A DNA stretch of 64,000 nucleotides from Psettodes erumei (Eukaryota > Chordata > Actinopteri > Pleuronectiformes > Psettodidae), in contig JAFBJZ010000874.1 of NCBI GenBank assembly GCA_016785225.1, forward strand, positions 868,001 through 932,000, in the 5' to 3' direction. Positions 50,101 through 62,100 of this stretch are shown here, piece after piece. How positions within the stretch are numbered: the first letter of the stretch is position 1; each line of letters begins with the position of its first letter. Below the pieces are notes generated by a model. It made no database searches. It saw only the letters and a list, made by a program, of their open reading frames with translations, and was not told the origin of the DNA. Both the position numbers and the translations under genes were made by a program.

Positions 50101-52847
50101 TTTAACTTTAATTTTTACAACCCAGTTTCCAAGTTGCACCAACCCCAGCAATAAACTACCGCATTGACTCTTCCGTAAAATATCTTAAGACACAAAGATG
50201 ACATTAAAAGCATACAAAATATTGTTAATGATTAACTGATATGAGGTAATCAGGAAATATGTCTTACTGTGTTAGCTGGGCATTAAGGAACACAAGGCAG
50301 CTTCAGAGCTCTGTCGATGGTGCGGGAACAGGATGAACCCAAGTGAACCAGTTCACTGTTGCTATGCCTGCCATGCTTTCTGTTCTCGCTCTCCGAAAAT
50401 ACTTTTTTAAACAAAATTCCATGATGTCAGAGAGACAGACAAGTAGCTCCTCATTTGTAGGTGGTGACCATAATTTTTTTTTGTCAGCTAAAGTGTCAAG
50501 TGTCTCTGGTAGATTTCATCCACACTGCAGCTTTCATCATTTTTAGACTGACCATATTTTTATTTTTTATGTAGGAGCGAATTGATGGAATATTTTCCCT
50601 TTTTGGCATGTTTACTAAATTGGTTTAATGTTGGTGTTTAATCAAACATGAAACATTTCTCTGCTTTCTTTGTATTGTAATCTGTTGATCAGCTCCACAG
50701 GTAAGTGATTTGGGACTATCAAAGATTGGTCCAGTGAACATGGCAGCAGACCTTAATAATACTTTGAGAAAACTTCTCGAAAGTTCACTCACACAGAGAC
50801 TGGTCTCTTCTCTTTTTTAAACTTTTAACTAAACTATTTATTTAATGTGTTGCAGTACAAAAGTAATTATTGAGTAATCATTTTCTGTTTGTTTGTACAT
50901 TATCTCCTACAGATATCAATGCCCCAGAAGAGGTCATGTGGTAGGGCAATGGGAAGCCTTTGGGTGGGTGGGCATAATGCCCACAGCCCACCCAAGTGAG
51001 AAGTGGGCTCACCCCCCACCCCTTCTCTGGACACACAGTAGAGGAAACTTTGTAGTGTTTCAAAGGTAAAAAAAAAAAAGAAAGAAAGAAAAGAAAAAAA
51101 AGAAAAACAAAAAAAACCTTTAATACAATTAATTATCTTCTGACATGCACCCATTGTATGATTTTATTATTAGCAATTAGTTTTGAAAAAATCTTTCTGT
51201 ATTTTAATTTTCCCACTTTATGCTGTAATTTGTTCACAAAGCTCATTTCTTTCGTTTAGATTGCTGTATTAATCTTTAGAATATGTTAAAGGGCAGTTTA
51301 AATTATTTGAAATGGAGTTTTATGAGGTATTTTGTGCAATGTCAAAGATGTGAAAAGGAGCTATGTGAATCAGTAAATGATTACTGTGCAGTTCACAAAG
51401 AGCTGAACTGAATCTCTTCCTCAATGGTTCCTTCTCAGTCAGTTCAGTTGAACATAAAGTCAATTCCAAATATATACATGGAAACTATCAAATGGATGAA
51501 AGGAAGGGTATAACACAATGCAAGTTCCATGTAGAGATGTAAACAATAAGAAGACAAGTAGGGGGACTCATAATAGCACGAATAATAATAATTATAGCAG
51601 ATGGTATTGAGGGCACTGTCTTCACACTGAGGACCATAGATGTGAACTGCAGATGAAGTTGTGTGCTTTTTATGCACAATATACAACCTGAACACCTCCC
51701 TAATACTTCTGTGGAGTACAAAATTGTGGCGCATCCTCCCTTCGCATAAAAATAAATTGCATATGAACATAATTCAGACAGAATTACACTTCCTATTACA
51801 TTGCATTTGGGAAAACAACAAAATGGCAAATAACAAAAAAATCATGGACATATGTAGCACACTATCATTTTATGTGCTGCGTTAGTTGTAGACTACCATT
51901 TACATCCTGTCCCTTTTTTTACCATGACCACAATTTTTCCTCTCCTTGACCAAATAAAATTTGTGTCTAAACTTTAAGCGTGTTGACCTTAAACAATAGG
52001 TTGATCAGAAATGCTGCTTTTTTTGTGGAAGGCAGTGATAATGTCTAACTCTGTCATTAACCAATGAGAACTTTTCTGTCCTTTTTAAACAGATAAACCA
52101 AAATTGAGCGAAACATGCAAGATATACTTTCCTCTTCACATTATCACAGCTATGATGAGCAATTATGCTGCCGGAAGCAGCCTTAATGTGTTGAAAATTT
52201 ATTATTGCCCACACGCAGTTTGGCAGTCGGTGAATTGATGACACTAAATAAATTTCTGGTTTTGTACATAAAGAATATTAACAAGCCAAGCTATATTATA
52301 CATACAGTAAAGTAGCTACATTACATCATGACAGGATAACAGTCCAATAGGCCAATGTGTTAAAGTTTCATATTTTATATCTTAAAAAAGTGCACAATTT
52401 TTGGTGCACGCCGCTTTACTGAGTAAAGTGGCTGCTGTACATGTACTCAGCTATGTTGGACTGCTGAACAGTGTCCCTTTAATTACAATTGTTACAATAG
52501 TAACAGTGAGCAAAAGGCTGATTTATGAGATTTTGTTAAAATAGCTATGATATTTGGTTAAAATAATTCACCTTCATGTCACAAAGCTGATAATTTAACT
52601 ATAAACTCTCAAATCCACCCAGCCATGAGTTCTTGAAGATGAATTACACATAAATCTAGTGGGATCGTCTGCTCACAGTTACATTCTACTTTTTTATTTC
52701 TGTAAAAGTAACTTTATTAATGAAATCAAACAAATCAATTCAGAACTGTAGTAGATAATAAAATCTATTCATATGTTGCATAGATTTTTTTTTCACACAC
52801 CCATATTAAAGATGATATAAAAGGTTTGCCATGACTTTTGAATTATG
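47114..52847. other. Non-genic DNA
   Basis: No gene supported. The 144-codon + strand ORF at 48213-48647 is hydrophobic and AT-rich without a recognisable domain; I treat it as a chance frame. An A/G-rich low-complexity tract (AAAG-type) lies at 51067-51117. A G7 run occurs at 47240. A 17-base hairpin, GTGGGCAT overlapping ATGCCCAC, lies at 50968-50984. Confidence 0.5.
51067..51117. repeat. Low-complexity (AAAG)/poly-A tract
   Basis: Purine-only tract of A with interspersed G and a few C. Confidence 0.85.
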
Positions 52848-52890
52848 CACCAACCAGCCACAACATCAAAAGTAACTGGTTTGTCCATGT
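52848..52890 (+). repeat. Eroded end of a second Tc1-like family
   Basis: GCACCAACCAGCCACAACAT followed by CAAAAGTAACTGG resembles the terminal repeat CACTGATCAGCCACAACATTAAAA seen in better form at 58427. No matching second end or transposase is visible, so it is a solitary terminal fragment. Confidence 0.35.
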
Positions 52891-55214
52891 ATGTCCTTTA
52901 GACAACAAGGGCTGTAAAATACGATGTAAATTGCTCAGTCATCATCATCAGCATTGTAGTCTGCCTTGCTGTCAAAAATCACCTCAGTAGTACCACATTT
53001 TCTGACAAGAACCACCTGCTGATGCTATATGGATCTGTGTCAGCTGTCAAATATATGAGCAAATGTAACCAGGATGCTGATACAGCTTCGAGCTAAAAGT
53101 CAGCAATTGTGCTCGTATCTTTGGCAACAGGGAGTCTTGCTATGTTAAAAAAAAGAGTGGCAGCTTTACAGCAGAACCAAAAATACCCCATCCATCATTT
53201 GTGCCACTTTGCTGTCAAAAACAAACCAATCACTTTCTCCCAATGTGCCTTCATGGAAGGGCTTCATAACAACAGAGGGTGACACCGAGGGGAAACATTA
53301 CAGCTTCTTCAGAGTTATGAGAGGAGCCACTGCTAAAAAGCTTACCTACATTAAAAGTAAATACAAAATAATGTGACACCTGAGGAATCTACTAAGGACC
53401 ATTAACTCTGTTTTTTGTCACAAGAGACCAAAGTATGGCTAACAAGCCATACAATATCTTCCAAAGACTGTGACAGATACACAAAGATGTGCCTCTAATA
53501 TGCACTGGTCCTTCTTTCTGCCTCTCCCTTCTATTTAGTTCATAGGTCATTCCCATAAATTCATTTGTCCTTACTTCTGTCTTCTTTGGTAACTCTCCTG
53601 ACTTGTTATTTTACACTGCATTCTCTCTTATGCCTGGGATATTGGTATGTTCGAGTGTGGCTATCGAGGTTGGATGGAATGGAAATTTGGTTTGAATGCA
53701 ATTTGTTTTATTCATTTGAGCTAACTCAAAGTGAGTTGGTTGCATATAATTCTTGATTAAACTAATTAAATTTTATGAAGTTTGATATGTCCATTAATGT
53801 TCAGATGAGTATTATTCATGAGTTGATACGCTTACTTAATACATACTTGATACTTACTTCTGTTAATAATGACAGATTTGTCTTCCTTTTTAGCTTGTTA
53901 CATTTCTTTAGGCTGTATTATTTGACACTTTTTCCAATACTTTTTTCTTTCAGAACAAGACAGCTAAGTCCAGTAAATCAGAAATTTGGTTTTATTTTTT
54001 GACTCCTTTATATCTTTACAAGTTTGCTCTGTTAACTGTATAATAGGCAGAGGCTGATGACTCCATCACAAGTTATCAAAAATACCACAGTTGTTGGACT
54101 GCTTTCATGGTTTGACAATCCAATTCAGTAATCCATTCCCAATGATTCCTATCTAAATTAAGTTTGAAATCAGTAAGACTTTCTCCTTGTGCATGTGCAT
54201 GTGAAGAACTACTTTTACAGTGCCACATTCACATCAGATTTAAGGAAGGTCAGGTTTGTGCTGGCTGAGATAAGTGATTGTATAAGATTGTGTTTTCTGC
54301 CATTAACTGCCATGAAACTTTGATCAGTTGATCAAGGCACAGAGGCACCGGCACATCACCAACAGACAAGATGTTGTTGACACACTAGAACTTTCAATAA
54401 CAGCACTCCAAGTAAAAGTAAGGCAAAACAATTTACAGCCATTGAGTTACTTACTCTTAAATTACTGTGAACCCATGTAACAAAATTTTAAAAATCAAAA
54501 ACGACAAGAAATGGAACATCTAATTTAGTGGCTTTACAGTGATTTCTTATTGAACAAAAAAAATACACTGTCCTCTCCAAATGTCCACAGATATGACTCG
54601 GTGAACAATACTGAAACATGACACCTCGCTTGCCTCTGTGCTTGAATTCATTAAACCCCCTCTTTCTTCAGTATCCACAATTACAAAGGGGAAAGAAAGC
54701 AGCACAATTTCCTGTGATACATTCAGCTCAGTTAACATGTTGCTCTGCTTCAACCTCTCCCTCCCTCTCCACCAATGGACTGTTGTTCATCCAGGAAGCA
54801 GAAAATGTTTAACTACGATGATTTTATTTTAATTTACGATAGGAATATAGTGTAAGGATTGCGATGCAATTGCGATGGTCAGGATAGCACGGTGCATTAA
54901 TGCATTAATGCTTATAAAGCACTTTATGTAAAAATGATACATAAATCCTGTCAATTACCATTTTACATGTCAGTACCAAGAAAAAGCACAGTTTCTGTCC
55001 ATGTACAACACTTCTACATTATACATTAGCTTAATTAATGATTTACATAATGAAGTGGCAGTGTTGTTACTTCAGTGAGTAATTTTCACTTACAACAATT
55101 AGAGGTCATTACATACAGTGTATCTGCTTACTCATTGCAGGCGAGTGGGGACAGAGCTGGAGCTCAACCCTTTTTGTATGGGGAACATGGAGAGGAACAT
55201 GGGATGTTGGAGAG
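52891..55214. other. Non-genic DNA
   Basis: No gene supported. A short tandem of TGCATTAA occurs near 54893-54910. Confidence 0.5.
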
Positions 55215-55265
55215 GTACATCAACTGGTCCAAATGCTTTCAGAAGGAAGCTAAGGTGAAATTTGC
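55215..55265 (+). repeat. 51-bp exact repeat, copy 1
   Basis: Identical over 51 bases to 59073-59123 with unrelated flanks. It begins GTACATCAACTGGTCC and ends GTGAAATTTGC. In the frame YINWSKCFQKEAKVKFAV it is open in both copies; here the frame is part of a 66-codon ORF (55075-55275). The origin is unknown: it may be a fragment of a dispersed repeat with coding ancestry, or a duplicated exon-like piece. Confidence 0.75.
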
Positions 55266-57717
55266 TGTACTGTAAGGTATCCATACATGCATTTGCACAT
55301 TTCCTTTAAGGAGGGATAGCAAGTTGGTTGAGCTTGATGATGGTCAACTACTTTGGCCTACAATGCAATCCTCATAGAGTCACTCATCTCTCTCTCCACA
55401 TTTTCCAAAATGTTACTCTCTGAAGTTGTGACTGAGTGAGTGTGTGTAGTAGGTGTTGCTACGTGACACATGTGGCAAGCAGAGCTGTATTTCTTTCTCA
55501 AACACAACATGGCATATTTTTGGTCACCTGTGGAGGAATATGGAAAGTCACAGAGCCCCAAAGTCCTACTGTGAATAAGATTCCAGCCGCAATTTCGTAT
55601 AAATTTCTATCTCCACAGGCACTGTACCCTGGAGCTGATATGGAAATGAGATTACACTTGCCTTTTCCTATTTTATGTTTGGATTGTGATCTGCATTTCA
55701 AATTGATTTTAATAAGAGTGCCACTACATTAGTAGTAGAGTGAAACTACAAATTTATCACTATTGACATTGTGTATAATTATTCATGCAGATATATTAAT
55801 TCCCTAATCCAAGTAATTGTCTGACTGGTTTCAAAGTCCAAATATTTTGGATATGAGTCATGTCCGTTTTGCAACAAAACATTAACTATACAGAGAAAGG
55901 AGGTTTTAAACAGAAGGCACAGTTGTATTCAGCATGCTGTTTAAGTTAGTTGAACAACAATTATATAATATTGTATTACTCTGTGTGATTATTTCCCAGA
56001 GGCAATCTTAAATACAGCATACATCATTTCTCTTAATTTACTGCAATAATCAGACACTGTAATCATAAACATAATCAGTTTCTTTTTGCAGGAGAGTTTG
56101 TTGATTGATTTAGTAATAAAATAAAAATCAACAGTCACTTCATCTAATTAGCCAATCAAATCAATATTGAACTGAATAAGATCTGTGAGGCTTTTGAATT
56201 TACCTGTGCAACCATGGCTCTAAAAAGCTCTAAAAAAAAAAACATCTTTTGAGAGGCTGCAACTTAGTCACTCACATGTATTACTATTGCAGGAGAAGTG
56301 TGTGACCAGGTACAATGATACAATTTTAGGTGTGAAACTGTAGAAAACAATAAGAACATATCCCCAAAACAACAGACTGTTGTAATTTTTCGACAAATGT
56401 TATCCATTTGAATGAGTGGTTTGCAACCATGCAGCAGTTACATAAAATATATATAGACAGAGCTCCAAAACCATGATCATTGGTCACTTAAACAGATCCA
56501 CTGAGGATTGTGGGGGTCAGTTGTAAATTTATATGATTTAAATAAGATCACAGCAAAACCAATGACTAGACTGACTCTTTTTTTCAAGATCAAAAAGAGC
56601 TGCCTGTATGTCAGATCCCCTTCCCACAAAAACATGGTTTTGATCTTAATATGCTCTTAATATGTTCTTGTGAAATTAATATTTAACAATGACGTGATAT
56701 GCAAACATGCTCTATAATATTTGCATGGTGGTAACAAATGAGCCAAATAAGAATGTTTTCAGAAATGATTAACACTGTTTCTTTATTGTCACTGTGTGGT
56801 GCTGTCGTTTTCATAGCTGAAATGTAAACGTAATCCTGAATGGAAACCTTTGACATTAACACTGATTTTGGCATTCAGCAAGTTAGTTTCTGAAATTTAA
56901 AAAAATGGATTCAAGAAGGAGACAAGATAAAAAGAAAGAAAGGACTGTATACAATTTTTCTAACCATTCATTATTCACATGTGGAGCTATCTCTTAAAAG
57001 ATTTTTGTTTCAATAAAGTTACAATGAAATGCCACTGCAGCCCCCTTTCCCATGGGAGCTGTGAACCTGTATATTAGTGTGAGTTATTCTCCTGTCTTGA
57101 AGTCTGAAATGTTTAAATTAACTTCATTTTTTTCCTATTTCGCTAACTCAGTATTAACATGGTGGTGTAGCGGCCCTCAAAGGATGACGGGATGAAATTG
57201 AACTTCATTTTCAAAGTTACTGGCACATAACATTATCGTCCAGTCTGATCGCTCTACAGTTCATTTTTTAGGACATTTCCTACCTGCAAATTAATGCCAT
57301 CCAAGCATACTGTAGCTTTTCATTGCTTTGCCCCCTGAGGTACTGAATGCCCTTGGCAATTAGTCTTCTTTTCAGACAGAACACTTGGTCTGAGGCTGGC
57401 ATCCTAAATACCAATGGGCTTTTAAGATTGAGTTATATTATATGGCTAGAAGATTCAAAAGTGGGCTGAAGTGTGAACTGGATATGAAGTTGTAATACTC
57501 AAAGGAGACTATGTCCTAAAGGAAAGGAAACATAATTTTATTTTCCATGTGTAGGATCTCAACAGTTAAATTCACTTTTTGCAGCTTATCGGCCGTTTCA
57601 ATTGTTATTGTCCCTAATAAAATATTAATGGTAAAATGAAGCATATGTGCGGCATATTTACCAAAATTGACATTTATTATCTGACTCAGCTGTTGTGACT
57701 GCTGTTTACTTGGTCAA
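55266..57717. other. Non-genic DNA
   Basis: No gene supported. Short AT-rich stretches and incidental ORFs only; a GC-richer patch around 57330-57420 is featureless to me. Confidence 0.5.
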
Positions 57718-58060
57718 CTTGAAAGGATAGTTTGGGTTAACCCCAAGTTTGTATGAGGGGTTGTAGGTTGAAGGTTGTATGAGGTACTAAGGTATAAGGT
57801 CAGTTTATTACCTGCAGTGGAGTCCGGTCTGTGTGCTCCTGCTTTTTGGAGAAGCAGAAAGGAGTAGCAACACAAACAATCAGTCATCAACTGCTGTGCA
57901 TGGGGTCAGTGAAAGATGTATTTTACCACCACATTTTTAAAGGTCTAATTGGTAATCTCAGCCCACAAGCATTGCTGTGCCCTCCTCAGCCAGTGGGTAC
58001 AGTTTTTCCCAAAACTGACACAAACTGACAAAAATCATTAAAAACCTCTTTGACAATGTA
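57718..58060 (+). repeat. Percomorph-type dispersed repeat, copy A
   Basis: Begins GAAAGGATAGTTTGGGTT, followed by GGTTGTATGAGGTACTAAGG, GTCAGTTTATTACCTGCAGT and TTTTTGGAGAAGCAG, then CTGCTGTGCATGGGGTCAGT, and later TTTTTCCCAAAACTGACA. I recall this order as a common non-autonomous repeat in spiny-rayed fishes. A shorter diverged copy lies at 58640-58920. No terminal repeat was located, so limits are approximate. Confidence 0.55.
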
Positions 58061-58422
58061 AAAGATAAATGTTGGTGTTGTTTGCCCATTCCTTCATCAA
58101 CCCTCAGATCATCTACCTGTGAAAGGCTGATTACAAGAACACGAGTCCCTGAGACTTGAAGTGCCTTTCTGCAATACATTTAACTCCTAAACCTTGCACT
58201 GGGAGCAGGACCAGATAAATTCATCTGGTTCTCATTGCTCTTAGTACCAACGCATACGTCAACACAATCTGTATGTAGACCACTTTATTTGCAGATACAT
58301 TACCACACCAAGTGTCTAAGTGCCTAATGATCTTAGAAATACATGGTGGTATGGTTCACTAGAAGGAGCTGGACATCCCAAAGGGCTCATTATTAAGTAA
58401 TCCAGTCTTGGAGAATTTCACT
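58061..58422. other. Non-genic DNA
   Basis: Nothing recognisable between two repeat fragments. Confidence 0.45.
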
Positions 58423-58460
58423 ATACACTGATCAGCCACAACATTAAAACTAGTCACTGA
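58423..58460 (+). repeat. Terminal repeat of a Tc1-like element (CACTGATCAGCC type)
   Basis: TATACACTGATCAGCCACAA then CATTAAAACTAGTCACTGA, the outward end of a Tc1-like family frequent in fish, with TA directly before CACTG. The orientation places the element body to the right, but no transposase coding sequence is visible there. A possible eroded partner, GATGTTGTGACTGAGC, lies near 59747-59762. Confidence 0.5.
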
Positions 58461-58639
58461 TTTTGATGTTGTCTGTGTATAAACTATTATTTTGTTTTTG
58501 ATTACTTTTCATTGGTGTGCGGACTGTACATGTCAGTTTTTGGAATGTTTCAGTGGTGTGTCTAGAGTCTTGACCAAATCAGGTAGCTGATTGAAAGTCA
58601 TTGCCAACTGTGAAATTCAGTTTTACTAAATTTGCTTTA

Positions 58640-58920
58640 TGTTGGTGTGTAAAGAGGTTGATTCTCAAAAGCTGAAGTCCTGCCTCAACATGATCAAATC
58701 GACTTGTCATGCATGACTAGCCACAGAGCAAAGTTGCTGCTTCTTTGGCAAGATTATACTTCCTGAGCCATCTACTGTTGTGCACTGGATCAGTGAAAAA
58801 ACTTATTCTAAGCACTTAAAAAAATAAGGCCTACCTACAAAAAAATCAGTTTTAGCCCACACTAACTGCTTTATCTTGCCATCACACTTCTTCAATGCTA
58901 CATTTTGTAAGAGTTAAACA
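58640..58920 (+). repeat. Percomorph-type dispersed repeat, copy B (partial)
   Basis: Shares with copy A the phrases CTACTGTTGTGCACTGGATC/AGTGAAA followed by an ACTTAAAA stretch, then AATCAGTTTTAGCCCACAC and TGCTTTATCTTGCCATCACA. It lacks the GGTTGTATGAGGTACT part. It sits inside the space that the Tc1-like end at 58423 would have occupied. Confidence 0.45.
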
Positions 58921-59072
58921 AAATAAGAGTGTGTAGCTTTCAAACTTCACTCAGCTGGCAGGTGTGGCAGCACAAGACTATCTTTTAAAACCATCACAGT
59001 GTTGGACGAGCAAAAAGGAGTTGTGTTGACAAAATGACACACAATACCAAACAAAATTGTGGAATGAATAGA

Positions 59073-59123
59073 GTACATCAACTGGTCCAAATGCTTTCAG
59101 AAGGAAGCTAAGGTGAAATTTGC
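59073..59123 (+). repeat. 51-bp exact repeat, copy 2
   Basis: Identical over 51 bases to 55215-55265, 3,858 bases downstream on the same strand. The two codons after the identity differ only silently (GCT GTA versus GCC GTT, both Ala-Val), then diverge. Here the frame is closed immediately upstream by TGA. Confidence 0.75.
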
Positions 59124-62100
59124 CGTTTTTGATGCAAGGAACCTTTAAAGCACAAAGGTGCCCAAACCTATAAATCATCAAGGAAAGATAATTTAAAACA
59201 TGTATATATTTAAATAGTCAGTGCAGGTCTAAAGACACATCTGCTGAAACCTATTTATATGAATCGAAATACTGTGGGCATCATAGTGTCATCAGTTCAA
59301 AATATTGCCATAAAAAAACTGATGACAGATTATTCTGTGACTTTCCTATTCAGATCCATGTATTCAGCATGTGATTTTGAAAAGAGATCCTAAATTTTAA
59401 ATGTGTTTCACATGCTGTGAGTATCATGAATGAAACTGGATTTATCTACAAACCACTAAACCCCAAAACCTCCCCCCAACTCTCTGCATATATAGAAACC
59501 ACCAGAGCTTATTGAGCAAAAAATTTTAATTTTAAATAACCAGAAGGCAAGAAGCTACATTTCTAGAGAAAACACATTGGATTTTGACTCACAAAACAAA
59601 ATAGGTGTATGAAAAAACAAGTCAACCACAGCACCACAACTATGAAACAAATTATTTGACTGCAACATATAAACTATCAGCAACAAACAAAAGTTAAGGT
59701 CAGATTAATGTTTTGCCAAAACCTTGATTACATTCTGCGGTACAGGAGATGTTGTGACTGAGCGTTTGCTAACTGCAAATAAACAGCAAGTACAGCTGCA
59801 GCCAATTCTCTTCCATCTGCACAGAAAAACATACCTTTACACTTTCAAACTTCATGCAATGTTTCCACCAAACTCCAAATGTACATGCAGGTGATCTGCC
59901 AATCTATCTCATGTCCATTAGATGCAATACCTCGTGATTCTGATTTCATTGTATAAGGTGATTTTGGCTTTTTAAGAGGAGGCAGGTGCTGGTTGGATGG
60001 CTAGAAAACAGCCAGAGAGCAGTGTTTGAGACCAGTAACGGACATCACATCAGGTATTTTAGTGCCATTAAACAGGTTTTTACTGTTTCAATCCAGACCA
60101 GATGTTTCCAATGTCCTAACCAAGTGGGTTTTGTGCCTAACCCTCACTATTTTAGCATATATGACATGGGGAAGATTGACAAATGCACTGCACACAATTT
60201 GAAAGTGTAAAGTCTTACTACTTGTAGGCAGAATGATGACACCAGGTTGTATATCTGAGGCTGAAACCATTAGTTTTGCAGGTATTAATAAATCAAAGTA
60301 TTTTACAAATTTTTAAAAATGTCCTGGACAATGGCGCTGTGTAAACATAAATAAATAAATAATATATATTCATTAATATTTGATTTGGAGAGGAAAATGT
60401 AACAGAAGCAGGGCTACATTATTTGTTTGTTAATCCATACAGTGAGGCACACACCAGCTCTTCAGTTTAATATACAGTTTGAGTACAGAGCCAAAACAAT
60501 ACTTTCCTCGTGGGTTTAGCTATATTAGTTTTGAGCCCAGAGGAGGACCACAACATTTGCTAGGGAAGATTTGTTTTGTGTTGCCTTTTGTCTCTTGTTT
60601 CACTTTAACACAAAGTCAGTGTATGTATGTGTGTGTATATATATATAATAGAACAAAAGCATATCTTAGGTTAATCTGTGTTCAAACAGTCAACAAAGTG
60701 CATTGTATAGTGATATCTATGAATATAGTCCTAAATAACAGATCGGCACAGTGAAAACACATTTGTGCAGTATGATTATTTTGTAATCCTCATTTGACCA
60801 ACCTTGACAAATGTGTTGAAGCAAGCGTGACATCCTTCATAGTTTACAATGCTTATATTAATTTTCTGCATTCTGAGCTCTTGGCTATAAATTGTAATAA
60901 TTATTCTATACAGTGATTAAAATCTGCCCTGGCTAGAAATGGCTATTTACTGTACTCACGATTAACATTTTTGCACTGAATGAGTAAATGTACAGTGAAA
61001 TATTTTGTTTAATTATTCATCTCCCCTGCAGCTTTTCTTTATATCATTCATATTTCAGTTCATATTCCAGCCAAGGGGTTCTTATTCAAATCTAATCTGA
61101 CCAATTTGTGGTAGATCTGAGAAAAATATAGTACCAAAGCAAATGAAACTACACAACTTAAAAACACAAAACCATTCACTTTTTTGTCTCCTGTTCCTTA
61201 AGCATTAGAAAAAGGCATGTGGTGCATGCTGTGAGTTAAAATATTTATCCAGATGACTGCCAAATGTCTCTTGTCGACAATATGCCTTGGTTGTCATGGT
61301 TGCTGAATTAATTGCAGTAAATCCATTCTGTATTCTCTGTGGAGTAGGGTGATGGAAGCACTAAGTTAGGTTTCAACATGGATGAATGTTTAGGTTCTGA
61401 ACTGGTGCCGTAAATTTGCTCTTATTATGATTAATTAGGGAGTTAAAGGTTATATTCAAATCTAATTAAAGGTTAATGTCCAATAGAAAATCTTCTTCGA
61501 GGAAAGAAGATCCTCTGACCTTCCACGGATGTTTGTTTTCCAGTGAAAAGAGCTCACCTAAAGGACTATTCTTTTTTCCCCCAATCAAATTAACTTGTTT
61601 CTACGATCATGATGATTGATGAATTGTGTCGATGATTCATCAGTGAATTTATTTGATAGATGTTATCCACGGTGTAGCTGTTCAGTAGTCATCCACAGGT
61701 CAAATAAAGACTGGGTACCAATGTCCATCCATAACACATAGACTTTAACTTGTCATTGTTTTATTTTACCCTAATCCCTATCTCATCTTTATCTCTAATT
61801 TCAACTTGTTTGCTGTCTGCACACTTTGGGCAATATTACTGATTGACACCCTCAGGCAACTGAGCCACACCAAACTCAGATTAATGAAGCGCAAACCAGT
61901 GAGGCTGTGCTCTCTGTGGGGTGTAAACCAAAAGGTTTGGGGAAATCGCAAAACATTTGTGGGAGGGATTATGAATAGGATGAGAAGAATGTGTCTGGTC
62001 ACATAAGATTCAAAGCAGTGCAGACACATGTGTTTATCCAAAACCTTCTGGTGTGACCAATCACAGCAGCTCTGCTTTAAAGATCTCTCCAGTGAATGGA

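Noticed and set aside
57745..57800. let-7-like words (TGTAGGTTG, GTTGTATGAGG)
   Set aside because: The mature let-7 sequence and a matching hairpin arm are not present; the words belong to the dispersed repeat at 57718.
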